Below, in pieces: positions 9,113 through 18,345 of a stretch of 64,000 nucleotides of DNA (the stretch's first letter is position 1; every line of letters begins with the position of its first letter). The DNA is taken from contig CAXXWW010000008.1 in the NCBI GenBank assembly GCA_963665215.2, forward strand, positions 372,001 through 436,000. The letters run 5' to 3'. The position numbers and the translations under genes are program-made. The notes beneath the pieces were generated by a model, which saw only the letters and a program-made list of their open reading frames with translations, was not told the DNA's origin and made no database searches. The DNA is from G963665215 sp963665215 (lineage in GTDB: Bacteria > Chloroflexota > Dehalococcoidia > Lucifugimonadales > CAUZJF01).

Positions 9113-11095
9113 GATTCCCTCGTAACAAGGCCTGTTTGAGATGAGCCCTGGCGTGCGAAGGTGGTCTGGAGCGGAGGAGGCCACGGGATGCCGGCTGCTG
9201 GCCTCACCGCCCTATCTGCTGCGCTCAGGACAAGCGTGATCCCGTTGCGGTACCCCTTCCGTGGCTCAGGGCACCCGGTGGAAGTTGTGGAGCGGCGCCC
9301 TCATGCGGCCGCGACCGCAGGTACCGTCCCGACCGCCCGCTGAGCCGTGTTCTCCATCTCCACCAGGCGTGCATGGACCATCCGCTTGAAGTTGCACGCC
9401 AACGCCTTCAGGTAGACGGCAAGCCGCACCCGACGGCCCCCTCGCACCCGCAAGCGCCCAAGCCCGTGGGCGCGCTTCAGCTCGGAGTTCGTTCCCTCGA
9501 TACCAGCCCTTATGTCATACCGCTTGCGCCACTCCTCGGTGGCCTCGGCCCTCCGGCGCCGCTCGATGTTCACCTTCACCAGGTCCGCCTTGAGGACGTA
9601 GGCCCCCGCACGCCGGTCCAGCTTCACTGGGCAACGGGATCGCAAGGGGCAGGGCTCGCATGTTGTCCCGGCAAAGTGGACCTCTACCCGCTCCGGCGCA
9701 TCCTTCAGCTCGTACTCCTCGATGGACGGGTGGCCGGCGGGGCACACCGTGGCCTGCTCCCCTGTGACGTCGATCTGAAAGTCCGCGGCGGTGAGCGGCG
9801 GTGGTCCGTCACCCTCTCCTTCGTGCGAGTTCCCCGGCGCCGACCCCGCCACCGGGCTCACCAGTTCCGTTCCCCGGCGCGAGGCTTCGAAGGCATTGCG
9901 GCCCGACCCATACGCCGTGTCGGCGAAGAGCTCGTCCGGTCGGACCTTCCGCTCCGCGAGCCCGTCAACGACCGGCACGCTCACGTCGGTGTCGCTCCCA
10001 CTCGAGGGGGTCACCTCCACGTGGGTGATGAGCTGGGTGGCGTTCTCCTCGTGGCAGGTCTCCGCCACCTGCACCTCGTACCCCTTCCCCTTGTGGCCGC
10101 TGTAGGTCACATCCGGGTCGTGGGGCGATTGCAGCGAGTCGGCGGACACCTGCTTCGGGTCCTTCAAGGCCACGGGCACCTTGCATTCCCCAGCATCGTC
10201 ATCATCGTCCCCCGGGCGCCCGTCCCGGTGTTTGCCCACATGGCACTGCTCCCGCAGCAGCCGCTCCAGCAGCCGGTACTCCTCCAGCTGGGCAGCAGTC
10301 GTGCCACGGAACCGGTCCACCAGCCGGTAGAGGTCCCGGGCACAGACCGAAAGGCGTCGCCGACCCTCCCCCGTGCGGGCGTCCTCGTAGTGGGTCGCCT
10401 CGTCTTCTTCCTTCAAATAGCGCCCCAGGAGGCCCTCCGGAACCACAGGGCGAAGCTCTGGGTGCTCCCAGCGCAAGGCCCGCAGGAACAACCGCATCGT
10501 CTCACAGAACAGGCCCAGCCGGGTGAGTGTAGCGATGTTGCTCATGATGTGGGTGGAGTCCAGCCGTTGCTTTCCGGTGCGTATGCCCAGCGCCTGGATG
10601 ATCCGGTCCGTGGTCTCCTGGAAAGCCAGCCGGCCACCGTCGTGCTGCATCAGGCGAACTCGGAAGTTGTGGAGGGTCTTCTGGGGCAGGTGGGTCTCCT
10701 CGATGTCCAGCCGCAGGGCGTGGTGCCAGAGCAGGTTGAACTCTAGTTGTTCCAGAGCTTCATCGTCGGTGAGGTTGAACATCTCTTTGAGGAGGTGGAC
10801 CCCGAGGACGGTCTGCACCGCCCGGTTGGGACGGCCGTTGTCCACGCAGTACATGGGAGCAAAGCGCTCCTCGTCAATCAGGGGGAGCGCCTCGTTTCGG
10901 AAAACCTCGGCCCAACTTCTCTCCAGGCGCTTAGCCTTCTTCGGCGTCACCAGGAACTGGGACTGCCAGAGGCTCTCTTGCGGGTCTCGTATTCGGAACA
11001 TCCTCCCCTCCCTCGGCCAGGCGCTGCCCCAACGCCCTTTCCCCACATTATCCTCCCATTGCCCCCGGAGGACGAGGGGTTTTTACGAACAAATC
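9113..11095 (-). mobile_element. IS1182-family element inserted in moxR
   Basis: A 1983-bp element flanked by a 6-bp target duplication AAGATT (9107-9112 and 11096-11101). The ends are imperfect inverted repeats: GATTCCCTCGTAACAAGGCC on the left, and GATTTGTTCGTAAAAACCCC when the right end is read inward. It carries one transposase on the minus strand. The same terminal sequence bounds the MITE at 14586-14746, so this element is the likely source of transposase for it. Confidence 0.92.
9301..11001 (-). CDS. IS1182-family transposase
   Basis: DDE transposase of about 566 residues with the N-terminal DUF772 block (FAPMYCVDNGRPNRAVQTVLG) and the C-terminal DDE domain. Candidate catalytic residues are D in RLDSTHIMSN, D in LFADTAYGSGRNAFEA, and E in GIEGTNSELKRAHGLGRLRVRG. 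A Cys cluster (CEPCPLRSRCP) lies in the later part, as is usual for the family. The start MFRIRDPQESLW has a purine-rich GGGAGG just upstream, and an upstream in-frame start is less likely. The frame is intact, so it could act on its own element and on the MITE. Confidence 0.92.
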   Translation of the reverse strand: MFRIRDPQESLWQSQFLVTPKKAKRLERSWAEVFRNEALPLIDEERFAPMYCVDNGRPNRAVQTVLGVHLLKEMFNLTDDEALEQLEFNLLWHHALRLDIEETHLPQKTLHNFRVRLMQHDGGRLAFQETTDRIIQALGIRTGKQRLDSTHIMSNIATLTRLGLFCETMRLFLRALRWEHPELRPVVPEGLLGRYLKEEDEATHYEDARTGEGRRRLSVCARDLYRLVDRFRGTTAAQLEEYRLLERLLREQCHVGKHRDGRPGDDDDDAGECKVPVALKDPKQVSADSLQSPHDPDVTYSGHKGKGYEVQVAETCHEENATQLITHVEVTPSSGSDTDVSVPVVDGLAERKVRPDELFADTAYGSGRNAFEASRRGTELVSPVAGSAPGNSHEGEGDGPPPLTAADFQIDVTGEQATVCPAGHPSIEEYELKDAPERVEVHFAGTTCEPCPLRSRCPVKLDRRAGAYVLKADLVKVNIERRRRAEATEEWRKRYDIRAGIEGTNSELKRAHGLGRLRVRGGRRVRLAVYLKALACNFKRMVHARLVEMENTAQRAVGTVPAVAAA

Positions 11096-11101
11096 AAGAT
11101 T

Positions 11102-11506
11102 GGCTACCCCACCATGGGTGAGGAGGTCGAGATCTTGGAACGGCACGAGCATGGCCAGCCCGGCTTGGACTCAGTGCTCACCGCCGAGGACATAGTTGGC
11201 ATGCAGGACCACGTGTACCTCGTTGAGGTATCCCGCCCGGTGAGAGAGTATATCGCTGGAATTGTTGCTGTGAGCCGGGATAGTGCCGAGCTGGCCATCG
11301 GTATTAGCCCCAGGGGGGCCGTGCTCCTACAAAAGGCGGCGCAGGGCAGGGCAGCCATGGAGGGCAGGAGCTTCGCTACCCCCGATGACGTTAAGGCCGT
11401 TGCTCCCGCCGTGCTACAGCACCGCCTGGTGCCCCGGTCATCCCAGCCCGGTGCTGTGGATCAAGCACTCGACGCGATTCTGAGCACCGTCCCCGTCCCC
11501 TTGTAG
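11102..11506 (+). pseudogene. MoxR-family AAA+ ATPase, 3' part
   Basis: C-terminal lid domain of the MoxR protein begun at 8594: GYPTMGEEVEILERHEHG, then VREYIAGIVAVSR, sensor-2 region IGISPRGAVLLQKAAQGRAA and GRSFATPDDVKAVAPAVLQHRLVP. It has no start codon of its own next to a ribosome site and depends on precise excision to be made. The stop lies 15 bases before the DUF58 gene, so the three genes were one operon. Confidence 0.88.
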
Positions 11507-11520
11507 GAGCAGCTCCCCCC

Positions 11521-12744
11521 ATGACCAAGGCGGGCATTGGTTTCATCATTGGCGGAGTGGTGGTCTACATCCTGGGCAGCCAGACCCAGGTCGGCTGGCT
11601 ATATCTCTTCGACGCCATGATCTGGAGCGTGGTGGCGCTCTCGTTTCTTCTGACCAGGTGGAGCCTCGGCCCCCTACGAATAGAGCGACAGGCACTGGTT
11701 TCCCGCTCTCCGGACCCGCGTCTGGACCCGGCCACGCCCACCGAGGGCGGCACGGTCGAGATCAGATTGAAGGTGAGGAACCGGGGTCGCCTGGCCAGGC
11801 ACTTCATCAAGGTCGTGGAGTACTGCCCCCTGGACGAGCCGTCCGGGGGGCCCCGGGTGTTCCTCCTCCCCAGCGTCAAGTCCAGGTCGGAGCTGGCATT
11901 CTCCTACACCGCTGTCTGCTACCGGCGGGGTCGCTATGCCTCGGCCGAGGCCGTTTTGGAGGCGGCGGACCCACTGGGCCTCTTCGTTCGTCGCCGCCGC
12001 TACGACATACCCCTGAGCGTGACCGTCTACCCTGCCTACTACGACATGGAGGCGATGCCGGCAGCCAGGGAGGTCTGGTCCGACCAGGGTCAGACGGTCA
12101 GGTCCAACGCAGCATCCGACTTCTACGGCTCCCGCGAATACCGGTACGGCGACCCCCTCAGACACATTCACTGGCGAAACACCGCGCGGCTGGGTGAGTT
12201 CGTTGTCAGGCAGTTCGAAGAGACCATGCAGGGCTCCCTTGCGGTGGCGTTCGAGCTTGGACGGGACTGGGGCGTTGGGAAGGAGACCACCGTGGAGTAC
12301 AGCATCAGGATCGCCGCGAGCCTGGCCAGGCACTGCGGTGCTTCCGGCCGCAGCATCGGCATTCTGGCGCCCCCAACGCCTACGCTCAGGGCCCACTGGT
12401 TTGAGGCCATGGAATATCTGGCGGGCCTGACGGTGGGGGGAAACGCCGGTCTAGACGAGCTGACGGACTCCGTGGAGGCGGGCCAGACTCTGGTGGCCAT
12501 CGTGCCCGCTGCCCGGGCCGATCTCATTCCAGGCCTGTCGCGCCTGGCGGCGAGGCATGTTCGCCTGGTCGTCGTGCTCCTGGAGGGGTTCAGCGAGGGC
12601 GAGACGCCACGGGACTTCGCCTCCCACACAGGTGAGAGTGGCCTGGAGCTGGTCCGCTGCTCTCGAGGCAATCTGAAAGCGGCCATCGACACGCTGGGGA
12701 ATTCGCTCCGCTACGCAGACCGGCTGCCATCCGCTGTGGGCTGA
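11521..12744 (+). CDS. DUF58 domain membrane-anchored protein
   Basis: A 407-residue protein with two N-terminal hydrophobic segments (about residues 5-22 and 25-45), then a beta-rich region and the DUF58 signature GSREYRYGDPLRHIHWRNTARLGEF around residue 205. The C-terminal part resembles a von Willebrand A fold. Proteins of this family sit between MoxR ATPases and transglutaminase-like membrane proteins, and the function is poorly defined. The stop at 12744 is 3 bases from the next start, which points to translational coupling. The gene itself is intact although both neighbours are interrupted. Confidence 0.88.
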   Translation: MTKAGIGFIIGGVVVYILGSQTQVGWLYLFDAMIWSVVALSFLLTRWSLGPLRIERQALVSRSPDPRLDPATPTEGGTVEIRLKVRNRGRLARHFIKVVEYCPLDEPSGGPRVFLLPSVKSRSELAFSYTAVCYRRGRYASAEAVLEAADPLGLFVRRRRYDIPLSVTVYPAYYDMEAMPAAREVWSDQGQTVRSNAASDFYGSREYRYGDPLRHIHWRNTARLGEFVVRQFEETMQGSLAVAFELGRDWGVGKETTVEYSIRIAASLARHCGASGRSIGILAPPTPTLRAHWFEAMEYLAGLTVGGNAGLDELTDSVEAGQTLVAIVPAARADLIPGLSRLAARHVRLVVVLLEGFSEGETPRDFASHTGESGLELVRCSRGNLKAAIDTLGNSLRYADRLPSAVG

Positions 12745-12747
12745 GCA

Positions 12748-14585
12748 ATGGTAATCAGCAGATACGCCTTCAACTACAGGTTCCTGGCCTTTCTGGCCCT
12801 CAGCTGCTCCATTGCCATGGTGGCGAGGGTGAGCGGCGATGGGCTACTCTTGGTGGTCGGTGTGGCGGGACTGGCCGCCGGCAACATCTATATGTGGCGA
12901 AATCGGTACGCGGTATCGTGGGTCCGCACCGCGGTGCTGCTTCTCCTGCTGACCGTCCTTCTCTTCTACCTGGGACGAGACATGCTGTTCTCATGGAACA
13001 ACGACCCGCTCCTTCTTGCCCGCTACCTGGTATACGGGCTGATCGTCACCGGTTTCGACCTGAGGACGCGTCGAAACGTCATGGGAACTCTGGTCCTCGC
13101 GGGCATGCTCCTCGTGCTGCTGAGCCAGATGGCGTTCGATCTGTGGTTCCCGGTCATGGTGGGTATCTTCGTACTCCTGGCACTGGCTGCCTCCACCGTG
13201 GGCCATATCGAGGAGGAGGCCGGGCAGGCGGTGGTGGTGGGCGGAGGCGTCTGGAAGGCGACGGGGAGGGTCTGGGCGAGCTTTGTCCTGGGCTTCCTGC
13301 TGCTCGCCGCCGGGCTCTTCCTGTTCATGCCCAGATTTGGGTTTGGGGTCCTGACCCAGACAAGCTGGCTTCCAAGTAGGATCGACCTGACCTCTCGAGG
13401 GCCCTCACGGCTCCCCAGCCGTCCCAGCGCCGGTGTTTCGTCGGATTTTCTGGTCACCCAGCAGTTTGGTGGTGCGGGGGCGGGCAAGTATGTCCCTCTG
13501 GGCTACGCGGGCTCGGCCGCGGATGTCCCCGTCCTGCACGTTCGTAGCCGCATGGCGACCTACTGGCGGGGCTCCATACTCGACAAATACGATGGAGTTG
13601 GCTGGCTGCCATCTGTCACCAGGTTGGCCCTGGTCAATGAGGGCCGCAGCGAGTTCGTATTCCCCGACTCGGATCGCAGCCCGCCGAGCCCCAGGTGGTA
13701 CGCCCAGACCTATTACCTGCTGGTGGACCAACCCAACGCGGTGTTTACTGGCTACAACCCGGGCCGCCTCTTTCTCCCACAGTCCAGTCAGGTCTCGCTT
13801 TCCCAGGGCACCGTCTACAGGGCCATTTCCAAGATGCCGCGACTCAACCCCCAGCTACTACGCCGCGATATCGCTGAATCCGGGGACGAGAAAAATTTGG
13901 CCCTGCCTCCTATCAGTGAGAGGACTGCCGCTCTGGCCGATTCCATCGTGGAGGGGGCTTCCACGGACTACGACAAGGCCGTCCGCCTGCAGGAGTTCCT
14001 GGTCCGCAACTACGGCTATGACCTGGGCGTGGACCCCCTCACCCCGGGACGTGACGCCGTAGACGTCTTCCTCTTCGAGGGGCAGGCCGGCTACTGCGCC
14101 CAGTTTGCCACCGCCATGGCGGTTATGGCCCGGCATGTGGGACTGCCGGCCCGCGTGGCCGTGGGTTATCTGCCTGGCCTCTACAACCCCATGACGGGGG
14201 CCTTCACGGTGCGTGCAGGAGATGCCCATGCCTGGGTCGAAATCCACTTTCGGCGCAGCGGCTGGGTGGTCTTCGATCCTACTCCAAGGCCGGACGTGAA
14301 CATGGGTCTGGGCAGCGGACAAGGCTTGCTCACATTCGGCCTGCTGGACTTTGTGGGCATGGACTTCACCGGCGCCTTCTCCTCGGTTACCGGGGACTGG
14401 TCTCTAGGTAGGCTATCCGTGCCAGGCCGGGCCTGGCTGGCCCTTATCGGTGCGGCGGTATTTGCCAGCATACTGGCCGGGCTTCTCGTATCCAGGCGCG
14501 GGTTGACGGTACGACAGGACGCGGACGCATACACCGCCCTGGCAGGTGATTCCAGGAGGGAAGTACTGGCCATCTACCGAAGCAT
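12748..14585 (+). pseudogene. transglutaminase-like membrane protein (TgpA type), main part, interrupted by a MITE near its 3' end
   Basis: About five to six transmembrane helices at the N-terminus, then a large extracytoplasmic region and a transglutaminase-like core. The catalytic Cys is in FEGQAGYCAQFATAMAVMARHVGLPARVAVGYLPG, with His in RAGDAHAWVEIHF and Asp in VVFDPTPRPDV. A final membrane segment (LALIGAAVFASILAGLLV) precedes a short cytoplasmic tail. The tail is cut at codon 613 by a 161-bp inverted-repeat element. The cut form ends three codons later (RSMIPS), so a nearly full protein lacking only the DUF4129-like tail could still be made. The rest of the tail is at 14753-14987. Confidence 0.88.
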
Positions 14586-14746
14586 GATTCCCTCGTAAAA
14601 ACCCGTTTTGAGGAAGTTCCAGCGCTTTAGCACATGTGAGCGCTACCGTATGTTGGGGTAGTACACGGAACAGAGACTGTATATTGTACCCAGGCAAGGG
14701 TACGGTTGTTCTAATTCGACCTGCACAGACTTTTTACGAGAGAATC
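14586..14746. mobile_element. 161-bp MITE with IS1182-type ends
   Basis: A non-coding element with 16-bp terminal inverted repeats GATTCCCTCGTAAAAA on the left, and GATTCTCTCGTAAAAA when the right end is read inward. It is flanked by a 6-bp duplication AAGCAT (14580-14585 and 14747-14752). Removal of the element and one duplication rejoins the transglutaminase frame (IYRSM then VALLVRKG). End sequence and duplication length match the IS1182-type element at 9113-11095, so it is very likely mobilised by that transposase. Confidence 0.9.
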
Positions 14747-14752
14747 AAGCAT

Positions 14753-14987
14753 GGTCGCCCTTCTTGTCAGAAAGGGCCTGCCCTCTAGGCAGCCGGCCCA
14801 GACCCCCCAAGAATACGCCCGCCTGGTGGCCCCCAGTCTTGTGGAGGGGATGGGCATTGTGCGGTGGCTGACGCAAGCCACCGATGCTGCCGCGTATGAT
14901 TCCAGGCCGTTCAGCCCATCCGTGGCCCAGGATGCAAGGGACAAATTCGCTCTCTTGCCGGGGGCACTGGCCGTTAAGACCGGCTGA
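14753..14987 (+). pseudogene. transglutaminase-like protein, C-terminal tail fragment
   Basis: Continues the 12748 gene after the MITE: VALLVRKGLPSRQPAQTPQEYAR, then WLTQATDAAAYDSRPF. The phrase about being spared for TPQEYA resembles the DUF4129 tail of TgpA-type proteins. The open frame from ATG 14751 uses the target duplication and is not a separate gene. Confidence 0.82.
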
Positions 14988-15270
14988 CTGGAGCCCCGTC
15001 CGCTCATCCAGGCGCGGCATCCACGTGCCAAATGCTGACGGCTGACCTCGACCCCTGAGGGCCGTGAAAGGACCCTACAGGGTCCCCGGCTGTTCTGCGG
15101 GCCCAGGCTGGCGTCGGGGGCCCGGACCCAGGTGCTGCGTGTATATGGCGGCGTGCTGATGCGTGCGCTCCCCTGAGTCGGTGGGGTAGCCGCTCGTGCG
15201 GGAGGCTCTGCGACGTCTGGCAAGTGTTGTATGATCAGGCGCGGTCGACACTAATAACTGGGGGTGGGGC

Positions 15271-15855
15271 ATGGCCGGTCTGGTGCAGAATCGGTGGGTC
15301 CAGTTGGCTTCGGGGTACGCACTGGCGGCGGTCCTGCTCGCCGTAATCGTGGTATTACTGGCTTCGGCGGAGGATTCCTCAGCCACCTGGGTGGGGGACA
15401 GGGTGTTCTTGACCAGTGGCGGCACCATCACATTTGGTTATAGCATTTCCGGGAGGTACTCGCTGGCTAGGTCCGCGTCAAAGGAATATAAGGACGGGAG
15501 GCCTAAATCCCAAATCACCGTGGACATGAGCCTGCCCCTCACGGCCGCCGAGGCGGTCGCGGCCGGCTGGACCGACCCGATATTCTGCTCGTCGGGCAGG
15601 GGCCGCTACTTTCAGAAGGGACCGGCGGGAGAGGGCGAGCCCTTTTTCCTCATGTACAATGGCGATGACCAGCTGATAGGCATGTACCAGTTCAGCAAGT
15701 CCGAGATGCCTACGCCCTGGAAGCGCCTGGATGAGTTGCGGGGCGGCGGGGGTCTCACCCTCCTCGACTTCGAGCACTGGGGCCTGATCGTGTTCTTCCA
15801 GGACCCGACCCGGGCCTGTGGGGTCGGGCTAACAGGCCCCCGGCAGGGCCATTAG
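15271..15855 (+). CDS. hypothetical protein with N-terminal membrane anchor
   Basis: A 194-residue protein of unknown function. A strong hydrophobic helix (residues about 13-31, YALAAVLLAVIVVLLA) is followed by a polar domain, so it is a single-pass or signal-anchored extracytoplasmic protein. The domain has scattered aromatic and Gly residues (RYFQKGPAGEGEPFFLMYNGDDQLIGMYQFS) but no motif I recognise. The start has a GGGGTGGGG ribosome-site-like run just upstream. It follows the MoxR operon after a 283-bp gap, so it probably has its own promoter. Confidence 0.65.
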   Translation: MAGLVQNRWVQLASGYALAAVLLAVIVVLLASAEDSSATWVGDRVFLTSGGTITFGYSISGRYSLARSASKEYKDGRPKSQITVDMSLPLTAAEAVAAGWTDPIFCSSGRGRYFQKGPAGEGEPFFLMYNGDDQLIGMYQFSKSEMPTPWKRLDELRGGGGLTLLDFEHWGLIVFFQDPTRACGVGLTGPRQGH

Positions 15856-16189
15856 CGCGGCAGCAGGCCGTGCGCGCCCCCTCGGCTTCGCTGGCAGACG
15901 CAGCCATCTAGGCGACCGCAGTAAGTGCCTGCTCGGTGAGCTCCCATGTATTCGCATAATTTAGGCGCATCGTGTTCGGCCGCGTGTTACCTGGGAGCTG
16001 GAAGTGGGTGGCGATGGCGACCATCTGATTAGACCGGTGTCGTTCGTGCCGTCAATCCTCTCTGGGCGATATGGCCATGGTCCGCGTCGGTGCTAGCCGG
16101 GGGAGTAATCTCGGTGACTTCCACCGCCCGGATGGTAGCCCGCGCGGCGCCCAGCGTCCCGCTTCACCCTCGTCACCCACCAGCGCAGG
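15856..16189. other. no gene seen
   Basis: About 330 bases with no coding frame that I can support. It lies between the hypothetical gene and decayed efflux-pump sequence and probably contains degraded material. Confidence 0.5.
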
Positions 16190-16405
16190 TCTGGGTGAGA
16201 CAGTGTGGCGGACCCCTGATCCGATGCGGCCGAACAGCCGGGGATAGCTCTCGTGCAGGGTGGTGTAGACGACCGGTATGACGATCAGGGTTAGGAAGGT
16301 CGAGCTCGCCAGGCCTCCGATTACCGCCGTCGCCGTCTCCGCTCCGATGAGGGAGCCCTGCTCGCTGACGAAGGCCGCCAGCGGAAGCAGTGCGAAGCTG
16401 GTCGG
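16190..16405 (-). pseudogene. RND (AcrB-type) efflux transporter, C-terminal relic
   Basis: Read on the minus strand this gives FALLPLAAFVSEQGSLIG, AETATAVIGGLASSTFLTL and IVIPVVYTTLHESYPRLFGRI. The piece AVIGGL.SSTFLTL.VIPVVY is the diagnostic last-helix region of HAE1/AcrB-type pumps. Nothing upstream continues the protein and no start is present, so this is a remnant of about 70 codons. Confidence 0.8.
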
Positions 16406-16564
16406 TAGGTGGCGGGGTCGGGGGAGGGACGAAGCCCAGCGCCCCTAAAACCATCCTGGAGAGACTGAGAGGCCGGAGAGCCCTTGCCGTCTCCTTGGTG
16501 TATGCGCTACAGCCGAGATCCGAGTGTAACGAGGCCTTAGCTCGCTCCGGACGGGACTTGTCGA

Positions 16565-16977
16565 TCAGACCGCCGTCCCTGAACGATCAACTGCTTCGGC
16601 AATGACTTCCTTGGACCAGGCCTCGGGAGGCAGGTCGAGGCGCTCATTGTGGCGCTCCACCAGCATCGGGGGGCCGCCGGGGGGACGAACTCCGCCCGCT
16701 TGGCACTCAAGGCAAAAGCCGATGGGCGACCCTTCGCGGGAATCTCTGAAGTTGGCCAGAGCCTCCTCGTGGAGCCTGAGGCCTTGCTCATGATCACCTT
16801 GCAGCCAGGCCACGGTCCCAAGCCCGGCAAGGGTACAGGCAATACCTGTGAGGTCGTTAGTATCACGGAACATCGGCAGACTCTCGCTGTAGTGCGACAC
16901 TGCTTTGTCGTACTCGGCTTCGTGCAGCGCCTGTGCTCCAAGCGTAAGGAGCAGGTAAGCTATAAACCACTGGCCAC
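16565..16977 (-). pseudogene. SIR2-STAND-TPR protein, C-terminal TPR fragment
   Basis: Continues the gene at 18346-20904 across IS256 copy B. The 5' part ends LARNAGGQ at the insertion and this part resumes with WFIAYLLLTLGAQALHEAEY, then DKAVSHYSESLPMFRD and GIACTLAGLGTVAWLQGD. These are TPR-like helical repeats. The 8-bp duplication CTGGCCAC encodes the shared junction. The last 45 codons (after EGSPIGFCLEC) look less TPR-like and may be the natural tail. Confidence 0.85.
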
Positions 16978-18345
16978 GAGGTTACGTCAATAGGTGTGTA
17001 AACGACATCAGGCGGCGACCTTCTCAGCCGTTGATTCAATGGCGATTCCATCCGCATACTGTGCACCGAGATAGACGTCTTCGATCAACTCAGGGGCCTT
17101 CAGACGCCTGAAGCGCTGTTCGGCGACCATCAACATTTTCCAGATCACCGCTATCGCCCGATCGACCCTCTTGTAGCGCTTGGCGGCATCGGTCCGAAGC
17201 CTGAGGGCCGCGAAGGGTGATTCTACCGGGTTCGTCGTGCGAAGGTGCCCCCAGTGCTCCTTTGGGAAGTCATAGAAGGTGACCATGCGGTCCCAGTCCC
17301 GCTCCAAGGCCTCTGAGGCCGCCTCGTAGGAATGGTCGCCGCACCACCTGGTGAACACCGTCCTGAGCCGCTCAGCCTCTGTCCGAGTCGGCGCGTAGGG
17401 GATAGTACGCAGCATGAGCTTGGCCTGGTCCTGTTGTCGCTTTGGAAGCTTGGCGAGCACGTTTACGATCTTGTGGTTCCAGCAGCGTTGCTCTGCCGCC
17501 TGCGGATAGACGTTGCGCAGAGCTCCCCAGATGCCCAGGTGTCCGTCTCCAACCACCAGCCTCGGGCAGCTCAAGCCCCGGCGCTTGATGTCCCTGAGCA
17601 CCTCGGACCAGTTCTCTGTGGACTCCCTGTATCCGGGAACAGCGCTCACCACCACCTTGCTCCCGTCGCTCAGGGCCGCCATCACCACCAGTACCGCCGC
17701 CTTCTCCTTCTCAAGACCAGCCTTGACGTAGACTCCATCCACCCACATGTAGACCACTTCCAGGTCATCGAGGGGCCGGCTGCGCCATTGGGCAAGCTCA
17801 TCGTTCCACTTATCCTTCAACCGGGCCACCGTGCTCGCCGATACCGGTGCGTCCTCTCCCAGCAGCCCCCGCAAAGCCAGATCGAAGTCGCCTTCGGATA
17901 GACCGTGCAGGTACAGCTCGGGGATCAACTCAGCAACCTTCCTGGTCCTGTTGACGAACAGCGGCAGCAGCCGGCTCTCGAACTGCTCCTCGGTATCGCG
18001 GACTCGCGGCCGCCTCAGCTGTATCGTTCCCGAACTCAGCGTAAGCCTCCGGGCTCTGCCGTATCCGTTCCGATAGCCGGTATCTGAGTCCGAGTCGGAT
18101 CTGAGCGCCGACTTCGCCCTTCCCAGAAACGCCGTCACCTCCTCCTCCAGCAACTCCTGGATCAGCCTCTGGACCTGGCTTCGCACCCAATCCTCCAACT
18201 GCTCCCACTCCGGCCTTGACTCCGACCTACTCTCAGTGCTTTCCTTCCTCATGGGCGGTCTATCTCCTCTCTTGGGCCTCGAGCCCGTGTTGTTCAGAGA
18301 GAGGGTACACCGCCTGACTGTTTACACACTTTTTGAAGATACCTC
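16978..18345 (-). mobile_element. IS256-family element, copy B
   Basis: Complete 1368-bp element in reverse orientation, flanked by a perfect 8-bp duplication CTGGCCAC (16970-16977 and 18346-18353). The terminal repeats match 21 of 26 positions. It sits in the TPR region of the SIR2-STAND gene. Confidence 0.96.
17008..18252 (-). CDS. IS256-family transposase, copy B
   Basis: Complete 414-residue Mutator-type DDE transposase, starting MRKESTESRSESRPEWEQLE. Apart from the missing start of copy A it is the same protein as copy A. The start has AGAGAGGAGA about 10 nt upstream inside the element. The frame is intact. Confidence 0.96.
   Translation of the reverse strand: MRKESTESRSESRPEWEQLEDWVRSQVQRLIQELLEEEVTAFLGRAKSALRSDSDSDTGYRNGYGRARRLTLSSGTIQLRRPRVRDTEEQFESRLLPLFVNRTRKVAELIPELYLHGLSEGDFDLALRGLLGEDAPVSASTVARLKDKWNDELAQWRSRPLDDLEVVYMWVDGVYVKAGLEKEKAAVLVVMAALSDGSKVVVSAVPGYRESTENWSEVLRDIKRRGLSCPRLVVGDGHLGIWGALRNVYPQAAEQRCWNHKIVNVLAKLPKRQQDQAKLMLRTIPYAPTRTEAERLRTVFTRWCGDHSYEAASEALERDWDRMVTFYDFPKEHWGHLRTTNPVESPFAALRLRTDAAKRYKRVDRAIAVIWKMLMVAEQRFRRLKAPELIEDVYLGAQYADGIAIESTAEKVAA

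Noticed and set aside
9373..10746. A 457-codon plus-strand open frame inside the IS1182 element.
   Set aside because: Antisense shadow of the transposase.
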